Source: Vacuolonema iberomarrocanum LEGE 07170
GTDB lineage: Bacteria; Cyanobacteriota; Cyanobacteriia; Elainellales; Elainellaceae
Direction of reading: 5' to 3'
DNA length: 64,000 nucleotides
Assembly (NCBI GenBank): GCA_015207365.1
Contig: JADEXA010000024.1
Location: 1-64,000, forward strand
Positions 1 to 6,897 of this stretch are shown here, piece by piece. The notes beneath the pieces are model-generated. The model was not told the DNA's origin, ran no database searches, and saw only the letters and a program-made list of their open reading frames with translations. The translations under genes and the position numbers were made by a program. How positions within the stretch are numbered: position 1 is the stretch's first letter; every line of letters starts with the position of its first letter.

Positions 1-1
1 C

Positions 2-2461
2 TCCCCCACTCTCCCACTCCCCCACTCCCCTACCCTCGCTTCCTCCCAACTTGCCCAAAGCCAAACCGCCCCTACCCAAATCATTGATGTCCAACTGGAG
101 GAGACCGAGACAGGCTTGCAGGTTTTGCTGGAAACCCCTGACGGCGAATTGCTAGCGCCGACTACAACCGTGTCGGGCAATGCGCTAACGGCCGAAATTG
201 CCAATGCCGTGCTGGCGCTGCCAGAGGATGAAGAATTTTTAGCGTTTGAACCGACCGAGGCCATTGCCCTGATCCAGGTCTCAGCGTTGCCGGGGAACCG
301 GGTGCAGGTCGTGATTACGGGAACCGATGCCCCACCCACAGGAACGGTCGAGGTCACGGCCACCGGACTGGCGCTCAGCATTATGCCGGGGGTTGCTCAA
401 GTGGGCGAAGATGACGACGCCCTGCGCGTAGTGGTTACGGGTGAAGACGACCGGGACTATGCTGAGCCCACGGCCACCACGGCGACTCGTACCGATACAC
501 CGCTGATTGAGATTCCCCAATCGATCCAGGTCATCCCCGAAGCCGTTCTGGAAGATCAGCGGGTCATCCGACTGAATGATGCGTTACGAAACGCACCAGG
601 CGTAGTGCAGGAAAATAATTTTGGAGGCGGTTCAGACCGTTTTACGATTCGTGGGTTTCAAGGAGCGGCCATTCTACGGGATGGCTTCCGGGCGAATGAA
701 GCCATTAGCGGCCTTCAGGAAACGGCCAACCTAGAACGGATTGAGGTATTGCGAGGCCCCGCGTCGATTCTCTACGGCAATGTCGAGCCAGGTGGCGTCA
801 TCAATTTGGTCACAGAGCGACCACTGCCAGAGTTCGCAGGGGAAGTGGGATTACAACTGGGCAGTTTTGACTTGTTCCGCCCCACCCTCGATGTCTCCGG
901 TCCCCTAACCGATGACGGCGACTTGCTCTATCGCCTGAATGTGGCCTACGAGTATGGGGATGGGTTCCGCGATTTCGACACGAATGTCGAGCGCGTGTTT
1001 GTTGCCCCTGTGGTGGAGTGGCGCATGGGCGATCGCACGAACCTTATCGTTGATTTGGAATACACTGGCGACCAGCGCCCCTATGACCGAGGGATTCCCC
1101 CGCTGGGGGATGAGATGGCCGATGTCCCCCTCGACACAATTGTTGGCGAACCCGACGACTTCTTTAGAACAGAAATTACCAGCGTCGGCTATCGCTTAGA
1201 GCATCGCTTTAGCGAGAACTGGCAGATCCGTAACCGCTTTCGCTATACCGACAATAGCTTTGTGAACCGTCGGACTCAACTAGAGGAAATCTTGGGCGGT
1301 CTGAATGAAGAAACGGGTGAGATTACCCGCCTTTATTACTTTAGTGAGGGTGAACTAGAGAGCTACGAATTCCAGACAGAGGTGATTGGGGAGTTTACAA
1401 CGGGCTCGATCAATCACACCCTATTAGCGGGAATCGATGTGTTTTTTGCTGACTCAGAATTTTTTGTTTCGAATGATCTAGCACCACCCGTCAATCTATT
1501 CGATCCAGAGATTGGGGTGATATCACGGCCAGACTTACCCTTGGCATTTACGACGACCGATACCACCACTAACCGCAGCCAAGTCGGGCTGCTGCTGCAG
1601 GATCAAATTGAACTCTTGCCAGAGGTCATCCTGCTGCTAGGCGGGCGGGTTGATTTCTTTACCCAAAGCAGCACTGCCGCAGCCGTTGCCATTCCGGGAA
1701 TCTTTGAAACACCCGCCCGCGACAATGAACAATCGCAAACAGCATTTACCCCAAGGGTGGGCATCGTCTATCAGCCGATTGAAGAACTCGCGTTGTATGC
1801 CAGCTATAGCCGCTCCTTTCAGCCCAATATATTGACGGCTACCACAGCCGATAACGAGTTTCTAGACCCAGAAGAAGGCGAGCAGTTTGAGGTAGGGCTG
1901 AAGACGGAACTGTTTGACGGGCGGCTCGCGGCAACCCTCTCGTTCTTTGATATTACCCAGACCAATGTAGCCGCCACAGATCCCGACAATACTAACTTTG
2001 TGGTACCCATTGGCGAGCAAACCAGTCGGGGTATGGAATTTAATGTGACCGGCGAAATCTTGCCAGGGTGGAACATTCTGGCAGGCTTGAGTGTATTGGA
2101 TGCGGAAATTGAGGAGAGTGTCAATTTTCCAGCGGGCGCAGCTATACCCAATGTCCCGGAAACGTCAGCCAGCCTATGGACGACCTATGAAATTCAGTCG
2201 GGTCGCTTAACGGGACTCGGTTTTGGGTTGGGCCTGTACTATGTGGGCGATCGCCAAGGGGATAATGAAAATAGCTTCACCTTGGACGAATACCTGCGTA
2301 CCGATGCGGCTATTTACTATCGTCAAGACAGTTTCCGCCTGGGACTCAATTTTCGTAATCTCTTCGACATTGACTATTTCGAGAGTACCGAGGCGGGACG
2401 GGGCGGCAGCATACCGGGTGAGCCCTTCACAGTCATTGGCAGTATTTCCATCACGTTTTAA
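2..2461 (+). CDS. TonB-dependent siderophore receptor with N-terminal AMIN-like domain (5' partial)
   Basis: Outer-membrane gated channel that imports ferric siderophores using TonB/ExbBD energy. The frame is open from base 2, so the true start and signal peptide lie outside the window; the first TTG inside the frame (base 116) falls in the middle of a domain and is not the start. The N-terminal part (to about base 430) looks like the AMIN-type extension common on cyanobacterial receptors. A plug domain follows (about bases 480-860, with DTPLIEIPQSIQVIPE and ALRNAPGV), then a long beta-barrel ending in an aromatic residue (SISITF), the usual BAM signal. It lies 14 bp upstream of a siderophore-binding lipoprotein gene, which supports iron uptake. 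The substrate cannot be read from sequence; the FhuA/FpvA-like plug suggests a hydroxamate or mixed siderophore, but this is inference. Confidence 0.92.
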   Translation, partial: SPTLPLPHSPTLASSQLAQSQTAPTQIIDVQLEETETGLQVLLETPDGELLAPTTTVSGNALTAEIANAVLALPEDEEFLAFEPTEAIALIQVSALPGNRVQVVITGTDAPPTGTVEVTATGLALSIMPGVAQVGEDDDALRVVVTGEDDRDYAEPTATTATRTDTPLIEIPQSIQVIPEAVLEDQRVIRLNDALRNAPGVVQENNFGGGSDRFTIRGFQGAAILRDGFRANEAISGLQETANLERIEVLRGPASILYGNVEPGGVINLVTERPLPEFAGEVGLQLGSFDLFRPTLDVSGPLTDDGDLLYRLNVAYEYGDGFRDFDTNVERVFVAPVVEWRMGDRTNLIVDLEYTGDQRPYDRGIPPLGDEMADVPLDTIVGEPDDFFRTEITSVGYRLEHRFSENWQIRNRFRYTDNSFVNRRTQLEEILGGLNEETGEITRLYYFSEGELESYEFQTEVIGEFTTGSINHTLLAGIDVFFADSEFFVSNDLAPPVNLFDPEIGVISRPDLPLAFTTTDTTTNRSQVGLLLQDQIELLPEVILLLGGRVDFFTQSSTAAAVAIPGIFETPARDNEQSQTAFTPRVGIVYQPIEELALYASYSRSFQPNILTATTADNEFLDPEEGEQFEVGLKTELFDGRLAATLSFFDITQTNVAATDPDNTNFVVPIGEQTSRGMEFNVTGEILPGWNILAGLSVLDAEIEESVNFPAGAAIPNVPETSASLWTTYEIQSGRLTGLGFGLGLYYVGDRQGDNENSFTLDEYLRTDAAIYYRQDSFRLGLNFRNLFDIDYFESTEAGRGGSIPGEPFTVIGSISITF

Positions 2462-2475
2462 GGGGCTAATGCAGG

Positions 2476-3480
2476 ATGCATGTTCGAGTCGGCATCAAGA
2501 CTATGGCGCTTTTTCTCGCGACTTTAGTGGCGGTCGTGACGTTTTCCGCGTGTGCTGCTAACCAACCCAGTGATGAGTCGATTTCCCCTTCTGCAGGGCG
2601 TACTATTCAACATGGGATGGGTGAAACCATCGTTCCCCAAACACCCGAACGCGTCGTGGTGCTATGGTCAGCTGTGGACACGCTGGCGTTAGGAGTGAAG
2701 CCCGTTGGAGCGGTTCTGAGCGAGCCACCCCAAATCGGAGGAGATGAACTGACCCCAATGTTTAGCGATCGCACCGAAGGCATTGTCGCAGTGGGGAGTT
2801 ATGCACAGCCCAACCTGGAGCGCATTGTTGAGCTTCAGCCTGATTTGATTCTGGGCATCACGGGAGTGGAAAGCTTTTATCCGCATCTATCACAGATTGC
2901 GCCCACCGTTATTGTGGATATCTCAGGCGGGGTAGCCGCTTGGAAAGAGTACGTACTGAGCTGGGCAACGGCCTTAGGAAAACCCAACGAAGCCCAGGCT
3001 CTGATTCAGCAGTACGAGCAGCGAATTGCCCAGTTTCATCAGGCAATGGGCGATCGCCTCAATACGACCGTTGTCTCGGTCGCGCGGTTTGGGACGGATC
3101 AGGTTCGTATCTACCAAAAAGATAGCTTTCCAGGAGCGGTGCTAGCCGAGGCGGGGCTGCTCCGCCCCGAGAGTCAGCAGCGGAACAATCACGATGAAAC
3201 CATCAGCCTCGAAAGTCTCTCTAGCATAGATGGCGACGTGCTGTTCTTTGTGCAGGATGACCCTGACGAATCGGCGTTAGCCAAGGCTCAGGAGAGTCAA
3301 CTGTGGTCTCAACTCGATGTGGTGCAGCGGGATCAGATCCATGAGGTGTCGGTGGAGACTTGGTTTCTTAACCTAGGCATTGTCAGTGCCCACATGATGT
3401 TGAATGACCTGTTTCGCACCCTCGTCCCTGATGGGGAGCAGTACGTGATCCATCAGGTCGGCGAGTTGCCCCTGCCGTGA
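2476..3480 (+). CDS. Ferric siderophore ABC transporter substrate-binding lipoprotein (FecB/FhuD family)
   Basis: Periplasmic class III binding protein that hands ferric siderophore to a FecCD-type permease. Predicted 334 residues. A hydrophobic N-terminal segment ends in a lipobox-like FSAC, giving a lipidated Cys26. Two Rossmann-like lobes are recognisable, with the family phrases PERVVVLW, the 'GSYAQPNLERIVELQPDLIL' segment and a late NDLFRTLVPD. The ATG at 2476 lies 14 bp after the receptor stop, so the two are probably co-transcribed. Its expected permease and ATPase partners are not next to it; they appear 8.5 kb downstream (12040-15661), beyond an inserted peptide-biosynthesis operon. 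A second ATG at codon 10 would also keep the signal peptide. Confidence 0.88.
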   Translation: MHVRVGIKTMALFLATLVAVVTFSACAANQPSDESISPSAGRTIQHGMGETIVPQTPERVVVLWSAVDTLALGVKPVGAVLSEPPQIGGDELTPMFSDRTEGIVAVGSYAQPNLERIVELQPDLILGITGVESFYPHLSQIAPTVIVDISGGVAAWKEYVLSWATALGKPNEAQALIQQYEQRIAQFHQAMGDRLNTTVVSVARFGTDQVRIYQKDSFPGAVLAEAGLLRPESQQRNNHDETISLESLSSIDGDVLFFVQDDPDESALAKAQESQLWSQLDVVQRDQIHEVSVETWFLNLGIVSAHMMLNDLFRTLVPDGEQYVIHQVGELPLP

Positions 3481-3516
3481 GTGCGACCCCTTCCCTGCGG
3501 GCATTCCTGACCATCT

Positions 3517-3583
3517 GGACTTACGCATTTTGTTGATGGTGTGGCCGCGATGTGGCCACACCATCAACAAAATGCGTAAGTCC
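3517..3583. repeat. Palindrome family 1, copy a (perfect 30-bp arms)
   Basis: Two perfect 30-bp inverted arms (3517-3546 and 3554-3583, outer end GGACTTACGCATTTTG) enclose a 7-bp centre. It sits 36 bp after the binding-protein stop and could form a very stable hairpin in RNA, so it may terminate the first iron operon. Related copies occur near 42255 and 46087. The 3584-4030 stretch that follows is AT-rich, has no convincing gene, and leads into the peptide operon promoter region. Confidence 0.85.
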
Positions 3584-4031
3584 TGCTGTACTCAGAAAAT
3601 AGTTTTACAACAGGAGGAACAAGGCCGTCCTCATAAGCGTCATTTTTTCTACACAAGGAACAAGAGCGTTCGTAATAAGCATCATCTTTCTAGTGCTACT
3701 CTCGCTTACTTTGGGAATAGTCATCATAGAGTCTTTACGATTGTTTGCCATTGTCATATTTTGACACAAAGCTATTGCTATCGTTTGATTCAACGATGTA
3801 ATCCTCTCTAATTCTATGATCTCCCTAGAGGATAGATTTACTTTGGTTATCGTTCGTTAATAGATCTATTTAGTGTCTGTCCTTTTAGTCTACTTTTGCG
3901 GTATAGAAGTTATAAAGTATATCTCTCGCTTTCTATAACTAATGCCTTTAAATATCCTCATCTTTTGCCCTTATTGAATAGTTAGAAAGGTTTTTATAAA
4001 GTTTTACAATAGCTTCAATATAAGAAAACGA

Positions 4032-4085
4032 TGAGAATTTTCTCATGCACCTTGAAGCCTATCTAATCACTGTATAAAGTGGTGA
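4032..4085 (+). promoter_or_regulatory. Putative promoter/operator region of the arginine-rich peptide operon
   Basis: A TTGAAG (4052-4057) and TATAAA (4073-4078) pair with a 15-bp spacer fits a sigma70-type promoter about 80 bp before the precursor ATG. The -10 lies within an imperfect inverted repeat (ATCACT...AGTGGTGAT). Upstream, TGAGAA-TT-TTCTCA (4032-4045) is a symmetrical site resembling a Fur box but one base shorter in the centre than the usual 7-1-7 form. Its position inside an iron locus makes Fur control worth testing, but this is weak evidence. Confidence 0.3.
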
Positions 4086-4164
4086 TAGAGAGTCGTTAAA
4101 CACCGTCTATTGTCAAAGATTTATATTGTGTTAGCCAATCTTCGGATTGAAATGGAGGTTGAAT

Positions 4165-4428
4165 ATGCCTGAGGTTCAGACGTCTGAATTAAACCCAACA
4201 GGGTTGGCACTCTTTACAGATGCCGAGACATTTCTGACGGATCTATCAGAAGAGCATGAATCAATGATCTCTGGAGGAGGCACGTCTATCAGCCGGAGCG
4301 ATCTGGTGCGCCGCCGCCGCCAGCGTCGCCGTCGGCGCGTACGGTTACGGCGGATCCGGATACGCATACGGATCCGGGTACGCCGTCGCCGCATACGTCG
4401 TCGCCGTCGGAATCGGTCAACAACATAG
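4165..4428 (+). CDS. RiPP precursor peptide with double-glycine leader and poly-arginine core
   Basis: Predicted 87-residue precursor. ATG 4165 is chosen because GGAGG lies 6 bp upstream; an in-frame TTG at 4147 overlaps that site and is unlikely. Residues 1-38 are an acidic leader ending in SMISGG; Leu at -12, Ser at -11, Ile at -4 and Gly at -2/-1 match the C39-peptidase consensus, and a third Gly follows. The core (39-87) has 27 Arg and one Asp, no Cys and no Lys. Two Arg-rich blocks flank RIRIRIRIRV (62-72 region). The only hydroxyl residues are T40, S41, S43, S45 near the front and S85, T86, T87 at the end. All Arg codons are CGN. Genes for an APH-like kinase, a HopA1 protein, a C39 exporter and HlyD follow on the same strand. 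No family name for this precursor is known to me. Confidence 0.85.
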   Translation: MPEVQTSELNPTGLALFTDAETFLTDLSEEHESMISGGGTSISRSDLVRRRRQRRRRRVRLRRIRIRIRIRVRRRRIRRRRRNRSTT

Positions 4429-4438
4429 GGGTGACTTC

Positions 4439-4476
4439 GTCAAATCAGACATGGCACCCTTGCTGTCAGATTTGAC
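4439..4476 (+). terminator. Hairpin 1 between precursor and tailoring genes
   Basis: Perfect 8-bp outer stem GTCAAATC / GATTTGAC with additional inner GACA/TGTC pairing, starting 11 bp after the precursor stop. No run of T follows, so it is more likely a 3' stability or partial read-through element than a full terminator. It would let the precursor be made in excess over the enzymes, as is usual for RiPP operons. Confidence 0.6.
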
Positions 4477-4484
4477 AACCCGCT

Positions 4485-4518
4485 TAGGAGCCAGAATCTC
4501 TTTAGATGATGGCTCCTA
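4485..4518 (+). terminator. Hairpin 2 between precursor and tailoring genes
   Basis: Second perfect 8-bp stem, TAGGAGCC (4485-4492) with GGCTCCTA (4511-4518) and an 18-nt loop, directly after hairpin 1. A short T/A-rich tract follows (TTATAT). The tandem arrangement suggests attenuation of the downstream kinase, HopA1 and exporter genes. Confidence 0.55.
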
Positions 4519-4584
4519 GTTATATCTCCAAGTCACGTTTATTTGTAAGCTTTTGGGTGTTATTTGAGGCATCGTTTAGAGACT

Positions 4585-5832
4585 ATGACGGTGACGCGAT
4601 CGAGAAAGAAGATTCGTTTTAGCTTGGGTGTCGATAATGTTTTGTCTTATTTGTCTGAGAAAAATATTATTGATCCAGCACAGCTTTCTGAGGCAACTAT
4701 CCAACCTAAATTATGCAAAAATTTTAATTTAATTATTGAAATCTCAGATCAAGAGAAACTTTTATTAAAGCAAGAGCCATTTGATGAAACAGGAAACGTT
4801 AAGGGAGATTTATCACGCGAGTGGTGTATCCATCAGTTTGGTCAACAATGTCCAGATTTTTCTTTCTTGAAGCCCTTAATTTCCCAAGCCTCTTTCTTTG
4901 ATACGGAATCTTCCATACTGGGGCTAACTTATCTCATAAACTATGACGATTTAGAAACCTGGTATGACACTCAACTAACGTATCCGCCTACCCTTGCCTA
5001 TGCAGTAGGGAGCACTCTGGCCAAAATCCATCGCGGGACTCTCGACCAGGTAAGTGCGAAAACCTTCCTGTCAAGGAACGATCGCCCGTCAACCCGGCGA
5101 AGCAGAGAGCATCCCGACTTTATCCAAAGTCTAGGGCAGGTCACACCAGAAACCTTTGGGGAAGTGACAGAGGATGGCCTCAAGTTTTACGAACTGCTGC
5201 AACGGTATGCCAGCTTGGAACAGGCGATCGCCCAGCTCACCCCCCTCTACACCCCTTGCTGCCTCATCCATAACGATCTGCGGTTCGCCAACCTGTTGGT
5301 GCATCATCAGTGGCAAAGCCAAGCGAGAGAGCATCCAGAAGAAGATGCGGCTCCGGTTCGCGTGATTGACTGGGAAAAATGGCGCTGGGGCGACCCTACC
5401 TTTGACCTAGGGCGATTGGTGGCAGAATACCTCAAACGCTGGCTCAGAAGCTTGATGGCAAGCCAGGATGTACCGATCGAACAAGCCCTGCGACTAGCCA
5501 CAACGCCGCTAGAACAGGTGCAGCCTTCCATCCGACAGTTGGTGCGGGGCTATTGGCATCAATTTCCAGAGGTGACGCAGCGCTTCCCCGATTTCCTTGC
5601 TCGGGTGATGCGGTTTGCGGGTTGGGGCTTGATTGAATCGCTCCGAGCGCATGTCTACTATTACGATTTCCCAGGAAATGTAGGGATTTGCCAGTTGCAA
5701 GTGGCGAAATCACTGCTCTGTGCGCCGGACGCTTCCATGCCTGTCGTCTTTGGGGAAGATGAACTGCGGCTCTCGGATACCCCTGCGATTCCTCCCTTAC
5801 CCGCGCCTCCTTTACCCGCGATAGAGGAATAG
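4585..5832 (+). CDS. APH/choline-kinase-fold protein, likely precursor Ser/Thr kinase (LxmK-like)
   Basis: About 415 residues. It has the aminoglycoside-phosphotransferase catalytic loop HNDLRFANLL (H229, D231, N236) and the metal-binding IDWE segment with D262 in the DFG position. A proline-rich tail (PPLPAPPLP) ends the protein. In class V lanthipeptide and thioviridamide-type pathways an APH-like protein works with a HopA1-like protein to phosphorylate Ser/Thr of a precursor and eliminate phosphate. The gene lies between the precursor and a HopA1 gene, so I infer the same role here. ATG 4585 is preferred over a TTG at 4564 because the upstream codons add nothing conserved. The first third is AT-richer than the rest, which may mark a recombined or fast-evolving substrate-binding part. 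A small-molecule kinase is the alternative. Confidence 0.8.
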   Translation: MTVTRSRKKIRFSLGVDNVLSYLSEKNIIDPAQLSEATIQPKLCKNFNLIIEISDQEKLLLKQEPFDETGNVKGDLSREWCIHQFGQQCPDFSFLKPLISQASFFDTESSILGLTYLINYDDLETWYDTQLTYPPTLAYAVGSTLAKIHRGTLDQVSAKTFLSRNDRPSTRRSREHPDFIQSLGQVTPETFGEVTEDGLKFYELLQRYASLEQAIAQLTPLYTPCCLIHNDLRFANLLVHHQWQSQAREHPEEDAAPVRVIDWEKWRWGDPTFDLGRLVAEYLKRWLRSLMASQDVPIEQALRLATTPLEQVQPSIRQLVRGYWHQFPEVTQRFPDFLARVMRFAGWGLIESLRAHVYYYDFPGNVGICQLQVAKSLLCAPDASMPVVFGEDELRLSDTPAIPPLPAPPLPAIEE

Positions 5833-5835
5833 CTC

Positions 5836-6897
5836 ATGTTGCGATCGCCCACCGCCATGTCTCTGCATGCTTCGTCTCTGCTCGATCTGGTAACACATAT
5901 TCAGATCCAGCCGGAGCTTCCTATCTGTCATCCGCACTACCCCCCGTCAGAGGTAACGCCCGAAATTCGGACACGCTTCCAAAAGCTCTCCCCAGAGATG
6001 CAACAAGACTACCTCAGCCAGCATCTGCGGAACTACCTCTACGATATCTACTACAGCGGCGAGCTAAAGCCGCTGACCGCTGAGACAGCCCAGTCTGCTC
6101 CCACCGAAAAGAACAACACCTACCGGGGGATTGATGCAGCCTTTTATGCCCAGATCCATCAGGCCAATCAGGGGAAGGGGTATTTTGATCCGGGTTGGCA
6201 GGTAATGCAACAGCATCCAGCGGGTACGCTGGCGGTTAAGAAAGAGGGCTTGACCGTACAAATTGAACCCAAACATCACCTGGCTACGGCGAAGCCCTTG
6301 CCTCGGGTGGGCGACAGGGTTGCCATTCGGTTGCCCCGTAATCGATTGGAGACGGGGTACTATGTCGCGGTAGGAAATGCGGGGATGGTCGCTGCCGATC
6401 AACCCGTGGTGGAGATCAGTCTGCACCTGAGCGCGGAGGGGGCGATCGCCACTTTGCACTCCCTCACAACCACCTTCAACGCTGCCAAGCTTCCATTTCA
6501 GTTCAAGGTTTTGATGGAACCCCCCAGTTATCCACGCTCTGACGCGGGGATGTTGTTGCTAGAGCAGCGCCATTACAAGCAGGCTCGACCCTTGCTAGCT
6601 GCCCTGGTTGATACCGTGCGATCGCACCTGGCTCCAGCGATTCCCCTCTTCACCAAGCCTCTGACTCCGGGTATCGGGCTGGCCGAGGAACCCGATGATG
6701 AGCAGGACTTTGGGTTATCCCGCTGTCAGTTGGTAGCCGACGCCTTGCTAGAGGCTGACGTTGAGGGCGATCGCTCCCCCGAGGCAAGGCTGGCGGCGAT
6801 CGAGGAAGAATTTCGAGCCGCTGAACTCGATTGGCAACGCCCCTACCTCAACCCCGACTCGGAGGATGCCTACGAGCCACTCGAGGGGTTCGTATGA
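5836..6897 (+). CDS. HopA1 family protein, likely phospho-Ser/Thr lyase partner (LxmY-like)
   Basis: Predicted 353 residues. It carries the cyanobacterial HopA1-family signatures LRNYLYDIYYSGEL (64-77), YRGIDAAFYAQIHQAN (96-111) with GKGYFDPGW after it, and a late YPRSDAGMLLL and DEQDFGLSRC. HopA1 itself is a type III effector of Pseudomonas syringae; free-standing homologues are the second half of the class V lanthipeptide synthetase pair. The gene starts 3 bp after the kinase stop with GAGG 8 bp upstream, and its stop overlaps the exporter start (ATGA), so the enzymes are translationally coupled. Elimination of phosphate to give dehydroalanine/dehydrobutyrine is inferred from the family, not shown. 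Confidence 0.82.
   Translation: MLRSPTAMSLHASSLLDLVTHIQIQPELPICHPHYPPSEVTPEIRTRFQKLSPEMQQDYLSQHLRNYLYDIYYSGELKPLTAETAQSAPTEKNNTYRGIDAAFYAQIHQANQGKGYFDPGWQVMQQHPAGTLAVKKEGLTVQIEPKHHLATAKPLPRVGDRVAIRLPRNRLETGYYVAVGNAGMVAADQPVVEISLHLSAEGAIATLHSLTTTFNAAKLPFQFKVLMEPPSYPRSDAGMLLLEQRHYKQARPLLAALVDTVRSHLAPAIPLFTKPLTPGIGLAEEPDDEQDFGLSRCQLVADALLEADVEGDRSPEARLAAIEEEFRAAELDWQRPYLNPDSEDAYEPLEGFV

Noticed and set aside
3530..3811. 93-codon frame in the gap before the peptide operon
   Set aside because: Starts inside a palindrome, His/Ser-rich with no ribosome site or similarity; regarded as non-coding.
4176..4394. Arg-rich open frame on the strand opposite the precursor
   Set aside because: It arises because CGN-rich DNA read in antisense also yields Arg codons; it has no ribosome site or leader, and the plus-strand frame has clear RiPP features.
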